From contig JAEZHI010000018.1 in assembly GCA_023436885.1 (NCBI GenBank), forward strand, positions 1 through 64,000: 64,000 bases of DNA, in the 5' to 3' direction. The translations under genes were made by a program, and so were the position numbers. The stretch comes from Pseudomonadota bacterium (GTDB lineage Bacteria; Pseudomonadota; Alphaproteobacteria; Rhizobiales; Pleomorphomonadaceae). Shown here piece after piece: positions 41,485 through 49,699 of this stretch (the first letter of the stretch is position 1; each line of letters starts with the position of its first letter). The notes under the pieces are model-generated. The model had not been told where the DNA came from and searched no databases. It worked only from the letters and a program-made list of their open reading frames with translations.

Positions 41485-42180
41485 TCAGACCGCTTCCTGG
41501 ATCTCGTCGGGCTCACGCAGCACGTAGCCGCGGCCCCAGACCGTCTCGATATAGTTCCGACCATCGGTGGCGTTGGCCAGCTTCTTGCGGAGCTTGCAGA
41601 TGAACACGTCGATGATCTTCAGTTCCGGCTCGTCCATGCCGCCATAGAGATGGTTGAGGAACATCTCCTTGGTGAGCGTCGTTCCCTTGCGCAGGGACAA
41701 GAGCTCGAGCATCTGGTATTCCTTGCCGGTCAGATGCACGCGGTTGCCGTTGACCTCGACGGTCTTGGTGTCGAGATTGACCACCAGATCGCCTGTCACG
41801 ATGACCGACTGGGCATGGCCCTTGGACCGGCGGACGATGGCATGGATGCGGGCGATCAGTTCGTCCTTGTGGAACGGCTTGGTCATATAGTCGTCGGCAC
41901 CGAAGCCGAGACCGCGCACCTTATCCTCGATATTGCCGAGGCCGGACAGGATCAGGATCGGCGTCTTGACCTTGGACACGCGCAGCGTCCGGAGAACTTC
42001 ATAACCAGACATATCCGGCAGGTTAAGATCCAGCAGGATGATGTCGTAGTCATAGAGCTTGCCGAGGTCGATACCTTCCTCACCAAGATCCGTCGTATAG
42101 ACGTTGAAGCTCTCAGACTTCAGCATCAGCTCGATGCTCTGTGCGGTCGCGCTGTCGTCCTCGATCAGCAAAACTCGCAT
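41485..42180 (-). CDS. ctrA: Cell cycle master response regulator CtrA
   Basis: A 231-residue OmpR/PhoB-type response regulator. The receiver has D8/D9, phospho-acceptor D51 (ILLDLNLPDMSGYEVL) and lysine in YMTKPFHKDELIARI; the DNA-binding winged helix starts near 125 (VHLTGKEYQMLELLSLRKGTTLTKEMFLNHLYGG). CtrA binds TTAA-N7-TTAA, silences replication initiation where it does so, and activates flagellar, chemotaxis and division genes; it is phosphorylated through CckA-ChpT. It is divergent from fliI with a 400-base regulatory region carrying several GANTC sites. Confidence 0.97.
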   Translation of the reverse strand: MRVLLIEDDSATAQSIELMLKSESFNVYTTDLGEEGIDLGKLYDYDIILLDLNLPDMSGYEVLRTLRVSKVKTPILILSGLGNIEDKVRGLGFGADDYMTKPFHKDELIARIHAIVRRSKGHAQSVIVTGDLVVNLDTKTVEVNGNRVHLTGKEYQMLELLSLRKGTTLTKEMFLNHLYGGMDEPELKIIDVFICKLRKKLANATDGRNYIETVWGRGYVLREPDEIQEAV

Positions 42181-42581
42181 TCCGTTATCCCCTTTTTCTA
42201 GGGCCTCGGGCCCGACATTCTGTCGGAAGCGCGTCCGGTCTTCCGCCGGACATGGCTTATCGGATCCAAGGCTAGTCCCGAATGGTTAACAAACAATGAT
42301 TCTCGGCCGCAAGCATTTTGACGATATTCCGACAAAAGTCCGGGCAGGCCCTTAGGAATCAACGATAAATTGGCTTCGGTTATCCTCATCCAGCAGATTA
42401 ACAAATCTGCTTAAGCGATTCTGCCGACTCCATGAAGATTCCTTGTCCACACCCCGGTTGCCCGTCGGCCAATCGCCGCCGTACTCTTAAGCAAAGTATT
42501 AACGCCCGACCTTAACGAAGCGTTACACTGACCCTCGAAAACCGAATCAATCCGGAAACCTTTTAACCGGAAGCCTTGCCG
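42181..42581. promoter_or_regulatory. ctrA-fliI divergent regulatory region
   Basis: This 401-base gap has no gene. It contains GANTC (CcrM) sites at 42298-42302, 42356-42360, 42417-42421, 42426-42430 and 42544-42548; TTAA tetramers at 42487, 42499 and 42512; GGTTAAC near 42284; and an inverted repeat GCAGATT-AACA-AATCTGC (42393-42410) followed directly by TTAAG. The make-up fits cell-cycle control of ctrA by CcrM methylation/GcrA and by CtrA itself. None of the TTAA pairs has the exact seven-base spacing. Confidence 0.5.
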
Positions 42582-43934
42582 ATGACCCTCGACCGGCTCG
42601 CCGCCGAAATAGCCGCCCTTCGTCCTCTGGAAATTTACGGACGCGTCGCCAGTGTGCAGGGCATGCTGGTCGAGGTGGCCGGTCCTGTCCAGGAGATGAG
42701 CGTCGGTGCGCGGCTGTCAGTCAGCGGCTTCGGCGGCGCTCAGGTGCCTGTGGAGGTGGTCGGCTTCAACAATGGCAAGGCGCTCTGCCTTCCCTTCGCT
42801 TCCATGGAGGGGGTGCGTCTCGGTGCCAAGGCGACGATCGCGACGACCTCCGCATCGGTGAGACCTTCGAATGGCTGGCTTGGTCGCGTCGTCAACGCCT
42901 TCGGCGAGCCGATTGATGGCAAAGGACCATTGCCGCTCGGATCGCGGGAAATGCCGCTTCGTGCCTCGCCTCCGCAGGCGGCCGAACGGGCGCGCGTCGG
43001 CGATCCGATCGATCTCGGCGTGCGTGTTCTCAATACCTTTGCCACCTGTTGCCGCGGCCAGCGCATGGGCATCTTTGCGGGCTCCGGCGTCGGAAAGTCG
43101 GTCCTCTTGTCCATGCTGGCCCGCTACACGGCCTGCGATGTTTCGGTGATTGGCCTCGTCGGCGAGCGTGGTCGCGAGGTGCAGGAATTCATCGAAGACG
43201 ATCTCGGCGAGGAAGGTCTCGCACGCTCGGTCGTGGTGGTCGCGACGTCGGACGAGACGGCGCTGATGCGGCGTCAGGCGGCCTATCTGACGTTAACCAT
43301 CGCCGAACATTTTCGCGACGATGGGCAAGATGTGCTCTGCCTGATGGACTCGGTGACGCGTTTTGCCATGGCTCAGCGCGAGATCGGTCTGTCTGCTGGA
43401 GAGCCGCCTACGTCTAAAGGATATACGCCGACGGTGTTCGCCGAACTGCCGCGCTTGCTCGAAAGGGCCGGCCCCGGGCCGGTGGGTGGCGGCACCATCA
43501 CGGGCCTTTTCACCGTGCTGGTCGATGGGGACAATCACAACGAACCGGTGGCCGATGCCGTGCGCGGCATTCTCGACGGCCACATTGTCATGGAGCGCGC
43601 CATTGCCGAGCGTGGTCGCTACCCCGCGGTCAACGTATTGAAAACAGTGTCGAGAACCATGCCAGGCTGTGTCGAAGAGGAGATACGGCCGATGATTCGC
43701 GACGCCAAGCGTCTGATGGCGACCTTCGCCGATATGGAGGAGCTGATCCGCCTCGGTGCCTACCGGCGCGGCAGCAATCCGGAAGTCGACCAATCGATCG
43801 ATGTGTCGGGGCCGCTTGAGGCGTTCCTCACTCAGGGAAAAGACGAATGCACCCGCCGTCATGACGGCTACCGCGATCTTGCTCACCTTTTGGAAAGCAC
43901 TGTCGGTTTACGATACTCTCATTCTGGGGAGTAA
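42582..43934 (+). CDS. fliI: Flagellar export ATPase FliI
   Basis: A 450-residue F1-ATPase-beta-like protein powering flagellar type III export. Walker A is in GIFAGSGVGKSVLLSML near residue 170; ALIGLVGERGREVQEF and LCLMDSVTRFAMAQREIGL (Walker B) follow, with KGYTPTVFAELPRLLERAG. The N-terminal MTLDRLAAEI domain matches FliI rather than ATP synthase. ATG 42582 is chosen; TTG 42576 is also in frame. It is followed six bases later by fliJ and is divergent from ctrA. Confidence 0.94.
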   Translation: MTLDRLAAEIAALRPLEIYGRVASVQGMLVEVAGPVQEMSVGARLSVSGFGGAQVPVEVVGFNNGKALCLPFASMEGVRLGAKATIATTSASVRPSNGWLGRVVNAFGEPIDGKGPLPLGSREMPLRASPPQAAERARVGDPIDLGVRVLNTFATCCRGQRMGIFAGSGVGKSVLLSMLARYTACDVSVIGLVGERGREVQEFIEDDLGEEGLARSVVVVATSDETALMRRQAAYLTLTIAEHFRDDGQDVLCLMDSVTRFAMAQREIGLSAGEPPTSKGYTPTVFAELPRLLERAGPGPVGGGTITGLFTVLVDGDNHNEPVADAVRGILDGHIVMERAIAERGRYPAVNVLKTVSRTMPGCVEEEIRPMIRDAKRLMATFADMEELIRLGAYRRGSNPEVDQSIDVSGPLEAFLTQGKDECTRRHDGYRDLAHLLESTVGLRYSHSGE

Positions 43935-43940
43935 TTTGAA

Positions 43941-44354
43941 ATGAAATCTCGCAACAGTCTCATCCGACTCAAGCGGTTTCAGGTCGACGAGAAGCGTCGG
44001 CAGGTGATGCAGATCGAAATGATGATCGCTGAGTTCGAGCGCATGGCTTCCGAACTTGACGAGCAGATCCTGGCCGAGCAGAGGCGCAGTGGTATCACCG
44101 ATATCACCCACTTTGCCTATCCGACCTTTGCCAAGGCGGCGATGGGTCGTCGCGACAACCTGATGGGTTCGGCCAACGACCTCAGGGGGCAGCTCGAAGC
44201 CGCGCAGGCAGCGCTGAGCGAAGCTGTCGAAGAAATGAAGAAGATCGAGTTGCTGGAAGAGCGCGACCAGATGCGCGAGAAGACCGCGCAGGAAGCCGCC
44301 GAGCAGGATGCACTCGACGAAGTTGCGGCTCGCCGCTCCTATCACGCCGGCTGA
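43941..44354 (+). CDS. fliJ: Flagellar export chaperone FliJ
   Basis: A 137-residue, almost wholly alpha-helical coiled-coil protein (LIRLKRFQVDEKRRQVMQIE ... QLEAAQAALSEAVEEMKKIE), typical of FliJ, which acts with FliI at the export gate as a stalk and chaperone-escort component. It starts six bases after the fliI stop. Assignment rests on context and coiled-coil character, as FliJ sequences are poorly conserved. Confidence 0.85.
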   Translation: MKSRNSLIRLKRFQVDEKRRQVMQIEMMIAEFERMASELDEQILAEQRRSGITDITHFAYPTFAKAAMGRRDNLMGSANDLRGQLEAAQAALSEAVEEMKKIELLEERDQMREKTAQEAAEQDALDEVAARRSYHAG

Positions 44355-44400
44355 AAGGCCGGACCGGACGCGTTATTCCCCATCGCCCCGAGTATCTTCC

Positions 44401-44427
44401 CGGCGGGCATGCACTGCATGTCCGCCG
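44401..44427 (+). other. Strong hairpin after fliJ
   Basis: CGGCGGGCATGC (44401-44412) pairs with GCATGTCCGCCG (44416-44427) around ACT, a 12-bp stem with one G-U pair, 46 bases after the fliJ stop. There is no T-run, so termination may need Rho or the hairpin may protect the 3' end. Confidence 0.5.
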
Positions 44428-44467
44428 TTGTCGTTCGGCACGACTGTGTGTGATGTTGGATGAACCT

Positions 44468-44641
44468 TCAAGGCGCTTGCCAGCTTGTGGAAACGCCGGC
44501 ACCGGCCGTACCGGAAATCTCAACGCTGACGCTGACGTTTTCCGGCCAAATTCGATCGGGCAGGGTGCGGGCGGCGACCACGGTGGTCAACGCCACCAGC
44601 GCGGCGGCGATCCAGCTCAGAAGTTTGGTCTTGCGGGCCAT
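44468..44641 (-). CDS. Small membrane-anchored hypothetical protein
   Basis: A 57-residue frame with one hydrophobic segment (WIAAALVALTTVVAA) after a basic start (MARKTK) and a short tail. This topology suits a signal-anchored periplasmic peptide. An ATG 42 bases upstream is also in frame. No strong ribosome-binding site and no recognised family, so it may not be real. Confidence 0.35.
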   Translation of the reverse strand: MARKTKLLSWIAAALVALTTVVAARTLPDRIWPENVSVSVEISGTAGAGVSTSWQAP

Positions 44642-44805
44642 GGCGTGCTGCCGTTCTCGTATGACGCGGCCCCTCCGCGCCATGATGTCACCTTATTGCC
44701 GCCGGCTTGAACAGGCTCCGAACCCGTCGTTCATCTCGCGTTCATCTCGGTAAACGGTTGGTAAACGGACTGTTCCAATCGGAAATGCACATGGGCAACC
44801 AAAAT

Positions 44806-44844
44806 AGAAACACAAACGCCGCCGCGAAAGTTCCACGGCGGCGT
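44806..44844 (-). terminator. Intrinsic terminator of ychF
   Basis: Read on the minus strand, ACGCCGCCG (44844-44836) pairs with CGGCGGCGT (44824-44816), followed by TTGTGTTTCT. The stem begins about 20 bases after the ychF stop. Confidence 0.75.
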
Positions 44845-44866
44845 CAAAAATGTGGCGAAGCTGATA

Positions 44867-45961
44867 TCAGGTGTTGAACTTGAACAGCATGACGTCGCCG
44901 TCGGCGACAACATACTCCTTGCCTTCGTCGCGCGCCTTGCCGAGCTCCTTGGCCTTCACTTCGCCATAGGCGATGTAATCCTCATAGGCGATGGTCTGGG
45001 CACGGATGAAGCCACGCTCGAAATCGGTATGAATGACGCCGGCGGCCTGCGGCGCCTTGGTGCCCTTGACGATGGTCCAGGCGCGGGTCTCCTTCGGTCC
45101 CACTGTGAAGTAGGTGATGAGGCCGAGCAGGTCGTAGCCGGCGCGGATCAGCCGGTCGAGGCCGGGCTCCTCGAGGCCAAGGGTTTCCAGGAACTCCTTC
45201 TGCTCGGCGTCGTCGAGCTGAGCGACCTCGGCTTCGATCGCCGCCGAGATGATCACCGCCCTGGCGCCGAGCTTCTCGGCCATCTCGAAGACGCGGGCCG
45301 ACTGGCTGTTGCCGGTGGCGGCCGCCGATTCCTCGACGTTGCAGACATAAAGGACGGGCTTGGATGTCAGGAGGTTGAGGCCGTTGAAGGCGGCTTCCGA
45401 ACCCTTGGGGATCGAAGCGGTGCGGGCCGGCCGGCCGTCGCGCAACGCTTCAAGCGCCAGGTCCATCAGCTCGACCTGCTCCTTGATGTCCTTATCGCCC
45501 CCCTGAGCGCGCTTCCTGAGCGGCACGACGCGGCGCTCGAGGCTGTCGAGGTCGGACAGCATCAGCTCGGTTTCGACTGTCTCGGCGTCGCTGACCGGAT
45601 CGATGCGGCCCTCGACGTGGGTGATGTCGTTGTCCTCGAAGCAGCGGAGCACGTGGACGATGGCGTCCACCTCGCGGATGTTGCCGAGAAACTGGTTGCC
45701 GAGGCCTTCGCCCTTGGAGGCGCCGCGCACCAGGCCGGCGATGTCGACGAAGGTGATGCGGGTCGGCACGATCTGCGCCGACTTGCCCTTCTCGGCCAGC
45801 ACCGTCAGGCGTGGGTCGGGAACGGCCACCTCGCCGGTATTCGGCTCGATGGTGCAGAAGGGATAGTTGGCCGCCTGGGCGGCCGCGGTCTTGGTGAGCG
45901 CGTTGAAGAGCGTGGACTTGCCGACATTGGGCAGACCGACGATGCCGCACTTGAAACCCAT
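44867..45961 (-). CDS. ychF: Redox-regulated ATPase/GTPase YchF
   Basis: A 364-residue OBG-family P-loop protein. The G1 motif is GIVGLPNVGKSTLFNALT near the N-terminus, the G3-like switch is FVDIAGLVRGASKGEGLGN near residue 70, and the C-terminal TGS domain runs from about 278 (LITYFTVGPKETRAWTIVKG). YchF associates with ribosomes and prefers ATP. It is on the same strand as pth and rplY, the conserved rplY-pth-ychF group. Confidence 0.96.
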   Translation of the reverse strand: MGFKCGIVGLPNVGKSTLFNALTKTAAAQAANYPFCTIEPNTGEVAVPDPRLTVLAEKGKSAQIVPTRITFVDIAGLVRGASKGEGLGNQFLGNIREVDAIVHVLRCFEDNDITHVEGRIDPVSDAETVETELMLSDLDSLERRVVPLRKRAQGGDKDIKEQVELMDLALEALRDGRPARTASIPKGSEAAFNGLNLLTSKPVLYVCNVEESAAATGNSQSARVFEMAEKLGARAVIISAAIEAEVAQLDDAEQKEFLETLGLEEPGLDRLIRAGYDLLGLITYFTVGPKETRAWTIVKGTKAPQAAGVIHTDFERGFIRAQTIAYEDYIAYGEVKAKELGKARDEGKEYVVADGDVMLFKFNT

Positions 45962-46052
45962 GGTGATCAGGCTTTCGTAAAAGGCGTGAAGTCTGGCGTG
46001 GTGTTAGGGAACCCCGCCGCTGCCCGTCAAGGAAAATGTCCGGGGAAGCTGG

Positions 46053-46766
46053 TCAGCGCTTGCTCTTCTGGGCGAGCAGGCTGCGCAGGACCGCGGCCAT
46101 GGCGTTCTTCGGCGGTGGCTCGGCTGGGGCGGCGGCGGTAGATGGGGGCGGCGCTCCGTTGCTGGCCTTGGCCTCAGACTTCGGTTTGCGCTCCGGTTTG
46201 GGCTCGGTGATGGCGTGGACGCGGTTGGCGAACGTGGCATCAGCGCCCTTCACCAGCTCTTCGGCATTATCGGCGATAGCGTCGAGCAGTCGCACCAGCC
46301 AGTCGCGATCGGCCTTCGCGAAGTCCGAGAGCACATGGGCGTGGACGAGCGACTTGTCGCCGGGGTGGCCGATGCCGAGGCGCATGCGTCGGTAGGCATC
46401 GGTGATCTGAGATGTGATCGACCTCAGGCCGTTGTGGCCGCCATGACCGCCGCCTACCTTCATCCGGAGTTTGCCGGGCGGCAGGTCGAGTTCGTCATGA
46501 ATGACGACGACGTCGGAGGGGGCGAGCTTCAGGAAGCGCAAGGCATCGCCGACCGAGCGGCCGCTCTCGTTCATGTAGGTCTGCGGCTTCATCAGCAGCA
46601 CGCGCTCACCGCCGATGGTACCTTCCGACACCTCAGCCTGAAAGTTCTTCCGCCAGGCGGGAAAGCGATGGCGCGTGTGGATGACGTCGGCTGCCATGAA
46701 GCCGATGTTGTGGCGGTTCGACGCGTATTGAGCGCCGGGATTGCCGAGACCGACCAGAATGAGCAC
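46053..46766 (-). CDS. pth: Peptidyl-tRNA hydrolase
   Basis: Releases peptides from stalled peptidyl-tRNA. The catalytic histidine is in GNPGAQYASNRHNIGFMAAD near residue 20, with PQTYMNESGRSVGDALRFLK and the HDELDLPPGKLRMKVGGGHGGHNGLRSI core. The 237 residues are longer than the usual 190: the last 40 or so residues are a Pro/Ala/Lys-rich tail common in alphaproteobacterial Pth. It lies between rplY and ychF. Confidence 0.96.
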   Translation of the reverse strand: MLILVGLGNPGAQYASNRHNIGFMAADVIHTRHRFPAWRKNFQAEVSEGTIGGERVLLMKPQTYMNESGRSVGDALRFLKLAPSDVVVIHDELDLPPGKLRMKVGGGHGGHNGLRSITSQITDAYRRMRLGIGHPGDKSLVHAHVLSDFAKADRDWLVRLLDAIADNAEELVKGADATFANRVHAITEPKPERKPKSEAKASNGAPPPSTAAAPAEPPPKNAMAAVLRSLLAQKSKR

Positions 46767-46788
46767 GCGTCTCTCCCGAAAAGATCAA

Positions 46789-46814
46789 GGGTTCCGATCT
46801 TGCGACCGGAACCC
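46789..46814 (-). other. Hairpin between rplY and pth
   Basis: GGGTTCCG and CGGAACCC (plus-strand 46789-46796 and 46807-46814) form an 8-bp stem 30 bases after the rplY stop. The following T-run is weak, so it may attenuate rather than end transcription into pth. Confidence 0.45.
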
Positions 46815-46844
46815 CGAATGTCAACGAAATGCCAGACCTGGAAA

Positions 46845-47495
46845 TCAGGCCTTGGCCGCCGGGGCCGCCTTGGCCGCCGGAGCTGCCTCGGCAGGAGAGG
46901 CGGCAGCTTCGGCCGCCTCTTCCGAGGTGGCGGCGGCAGAGCCGACGATCGTGGCGACAGCGAAGTCGTCATGGTCGACCAGCGTCGCGCCAGCCGGCAG
47001 CGTCACGGCGGAGATGTGCACGGCGTCGCCGATGTTCAGCGCGCTGACGTCAGCGGTCAGGTGCTCGGGAATGGCATTGGCGGACACCAGCAGCGCCACT
47101 TCGTGGGCGGTGATGTTCAGCACGCCACCGCGCTTGATGCCGGCCGACTTGTCCTGGCCGACGAAGTGCACCGGGACGTTGACCGTCACCTTGGTGTTGT
47201 CGGACACGCGGATGAAGTCGACATGGACGAGGGTATCGGTCACCGGGTCGAGCTGGTAGTCGCGCGGCAGGGCCTTGATCTCCTTGCCGTCAACCTTGAG
47301 GGTGACGACGTGGGTCAGGAAGCCGCCAGCGTGCAGCTTGAGGAAGGTTTCCTTGGTGTCGACAGCGATCGCCAGCGGCGGCTGCTTGTCGCCATAAACG
47401 ACGGCGGGCGTCTTGCCTTCAAGGCGCAGGGCACGGGCGGACCCCTTTCCCACCCGGTCGCGCGGCGAGGCGATGAGCTCGTAGGTCTGAGCCAT
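46845..47495 (-). CDS. rplY: 50S ribosomal protein L25 (long Ctc form)
   Basis: A 216-residue protein: L25 5S-rRNA-binding domain (MAQTYELIASPRDRVGKGSARALRL; residues about 1-90) plus the C-terminal TL5/Ctc domain (about 95-185; VDFIRVSDNTKVTVNVPVHF). A low-complexity Ala/Glu/Lys-rich tail (about 185-216) follows, common in alphaproteobacterial forms. The start MAQTYE is chosen over an upstream in-frame ATG at 47549. Confidence 0.95.
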   Translation of the reverse strand: MAQTYELIASPRDRVGKGSARALRLEGKTPAVVYGDKQPPLAIAVDTKETFLKLHAGGFLTHVVTLKVDGKEIKALPRDYQLDPVTDTLVHVDFIRVSDNTKVTVNVPVHFVGQDKSAGIKRGGVLNITAHEVALLVSANAIPEHLTADVSALNIGDAVHISAVTLPAGATLVDHDDFAVATIVGSAAATSEEAAEAAASPAEAAPAAKAAPAAKA

Positions 47496-47744
47496 TTTCT
47501 CGTGCTTTCTAATTCGGAGTACTGGCGGCGGCGGCCACGCGGCCGACACCGATCCGGCGCTCCCTCCAGGGGGGTCGGCGCGGATGCGGGCGCTATAGCG
47601 GAAACGGCCGGGGAAGGCAAGGGAATGCGGGATTTCGCCAGGGTATCGGTCGGGAAGGAGATTCCTACGAAGGGCGAGGATAGATTTTTGTCGCTACTTC
47701 CGGTTACAAACATCTCGTTGCTAGTATTGCTGCATGGTGCCGAT

Positions 47745-48302
47745 ATGAAATCCCTTGCCGCCGCCGTTGCGTTTGCCTGCCTTTCCGCCGCTGCCTTGCC
47801 GGCTCTCGCCGAAGACCAGCCAGTGCCATCGCCCGTATTCCCGGGCTGGGTGACCAAGGTGGCAGAAACGGAAACCGTCTTTTACTACTGCAGGGCGCCC
47901 AAAATTTGCGGCGAGGGGTCGATCGTCAGCTTTCACTTTCACGATCTGCCGGCCCCAACCAAAGCCGAGATCCGAGAGAAGCAAAACGAACCTCGTTTGC
48001 CGATCACCTGCAAAAATGCCGGCAAATACGATACGTGCGAATATCCGAATGCGATCGACAAAAAGGGCCGGCCGACCCATTGGCGACCGTTGCCGGCTCC
48101 GGGATTTACGGCCGATTTTTTCCACAGCGGCCATCTATCCGCGCATATGCCGGCCGGGTCCGATAGCCATTTCCTGATCACGCTCGCCAGTTCGGCGGCC
48201 AGCTATCAGCAGGCCAAGAAGAACTATGCGATGTTCCAGGCCTTCCTGGGCAAATCGATCACTCGTTCGATGACCGAACTTGCGCGTCGCTCCTCGCTTT
48301 AG
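47745..48302 (+). CDS. Exported protein with invasion-protein-like (IalB) features
   Basis: A 185-residue protein with a clear signal peptide (MKSLAAAVAFACLSAAALPALA, cleavage after residue 22 or so). The mature part has four cysteines near residues 50, 57, 88 and 95 and aromatic-rich strands (GWVTKVAETETVFYYC, FHFHDLPAPT). This looks like a small periplasmic beta domain; invasion-associated locus B proteins are a possible but unproven relation. The frame is open far upstream, but only from 47745 does it look coding. Confidence 0.65.
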   Translation: MKSLAAAVAFACLSAAALPALAEDQPVPSPVFPGWVTKVAETETVFYYCRAPKICGEGSIVSFHFHDLPAPTKAEIREKQNEPRLPITCKNAGKYDTCEYPNAIDKKGRPTHWRPLPAPGFTADFFHSGHLSAHMPAGSDSHFLITLASSAASYQQAKKNYAMFQAFLGKSITRSMTELARRSSL

Positions 48303-48407
48303 TTCCGGCCGACGCTCGCGATCTCCCCGGTCTGGAATTCCCGATGAAAACGTTTAGGAAGTCCAGGCCGGGTGCTCGTGCGTCCGGCCGGGCAGGAGCG
48401 GAAGGCC

Positions 48408-49616
48408 ATGGCAACGGACGGCAACGGCATGCGGGCGGAGGTTTTGCGCGAGCTGACCGAGAATATCCTGCCGTTCTGGCAGGGGCGCATGCGCGATCCC
48501 AACGGTGGTTTTTACGGCGCCGCCGATTGCGATGGTATCGTTGACAAGACGGCACCGCGTGCCGCCGTCGTCAATGCCCGCATCCTCTGGACCTTTTCCA
48601 CGGCGACGCGGGTGCTCGGCGCCACCTATCGCGCAACTGCCGACTGGGCCTTCGATGATCTCAAGAGACGCTTTCTCGACGACGAGCATGGCGGAGTCTA
48701 CTGGCTGCTCGATGCCGAGGGGCGGCCGCTTTCCGACCGCAAGCAGATCTACGCCCAAGCCTTTGCCATCTATGCCTTCTCCGAATATGCCCGCGCCACC
48801 GGCAACCGAGATAGCCTGAAGTTTGCGATCGACCTGTTCCAGCTGATCGAGAAGTACGCTGCCGATCGTGAGCGCGGCGGTTACATCGAGGCGCTCGATC
48901 GTGCCTGGCAGCCGCTCGACGACATGCGTCTCTCGGACAAGGATCTCAACAGTCCGAAGTCGATGAACACCCACCTCCACATCATGGAGGCCTACACCAA
49001 TCTCCTCCGTGTCTGGCGCGATCCGGCGCTGGTCGCGCGCCAGACCGAGCTCATCGCCGTCACGCTCGATCGCATCGTTGATAGCAAAACCGGTCATTTC
49101 AAGCTGTTCTTCGACATGGACTGGCGCTCGCTCAACGATCACGTCTCCTATGGACACGACATCGAGGGGAGCTGGCTGCTGGTCGAGGCGGCGGAGGTGC
49201 TGGGAAATGATGCGCTCATCATCAGGGCGAGGGAAACCGCCATCCTGATGGCCGAGCGCACGCTGGCCGAAGGACGCGATGCCGACGGCAGTCTTCATTA
49301 CGAGGCGCATAGCGACGGCCGGTTGATCGACGCCAACAAGCATTGGTGGCCGCAGGCCGAAGCGCTGGTCGGCTTTCAGAACGCCTGGGAAATGACCGGC
49401 AACCCTGCCTTCCGTGACGCGGTGCGCGATGTCTGGCTCTTTATCCGCGATAAGGTGGCTGATCGGGTCAATGGCGAATGGCACGCCAAGCTGACGCCAG
49501 ACGGTCGGCCCTATACGGTAGCCGAGGATGCCGATGCCTGCCTTGCCGGTCCGTGGAAGTGCCCCTATCACAACGGCCGCGCCTGCTTCGAGATGCTGGA
49601 GCGCCTCCAGGGATAA
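48408..49616 (+). CDS. AGE family epimerase/isomerase
   Basis: A 402-residue (alpha/alpha)6-barrel of the N-acylglucosamine 2-epimerase superfamily. Motifs: TRVLGATYRATADWAFD, DRKQIYAQAFAIYAFSEYA, NTHLHIMEAYTNLLRVW, SYGHDIEGSWLLVEAAEVLG, HWWPQAEALVGFQNAW and PYHNGRACFEMLERL. These resemble cellobiose 2-epimerases and mannose isomerases more than GlcNAc 2-epimerases; the exact sugar is uncertain. GGAAGG precedes the ATG. A hairpin serving the convergent prs gene lies just downstream. Confidence 0.88.
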   Translation: MATDGNGMRAEVLRELTENILPFWQGRMRDPNGGFYGAADCDGIVDKTAPRAAVVNARILWTFSTATRVLGATYRATADWAFDDLKRRFLDDEHGGVYWLLDAEGRPLSDRKQIYAQAFAIYAFSEYARATGNRDSLKFAIDLFQLIEKYAADRERGGYIEALDRAWQPLDDMRLSDKDLNSPKSMNTHLHIMEAYTNLLRVWRDPALVARQTELIAVTLDRIVDSKTGHFKLFFDMDWRSLNDHVSYGHDIEGSWLLVEAAEVLGNDALIIRARETAILMAERTLAEGRDADGSLHYEAHSDGRLIDANKHWWPQAEALVGFQNAWEMTGNPAFRDAVRDVWLFIRDKVADRVNGEWHAKLTPDGRPYTVAEDADACLAGPWKCPYHNGRACFEMLERLQG

Positions 49617-49624
49617 TCGCGAAG

Positions 49625-49660
49625 GAAAACGCCACGGTCCGTGTAACGAACCGTGGCGTT
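49625..49660 (-). terminator. Terminator of prs
   Basis: Read on the minus strand, AACGCCACGG (49660-49651) pairs perfectly with CCGTGGCGTT (49637-49628), followed by TTCC. It lies between the convergent AGE epimerase and prs genes and could also act for the plus-strand gene. Confidence 0.7.
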
Positions 49661-49699
49661 GAAAGTTCAGGGTGTGGGTGGCCTTCGCCGCCCGAATTC

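Noticed and set aside
44852..46141. A 429-codon plus-strand open frame
   Set aside because: Antisense shadow of ychF; composition mirrors the ychF codons.
46215..47744. A very long plus-strand open frame running into the secreted-protein gene at 47745
   Set aside because: It lies antisense to pth and rplY, whose family motifs are clear; only the part from 47745 has signal-peptide and protein-like character.
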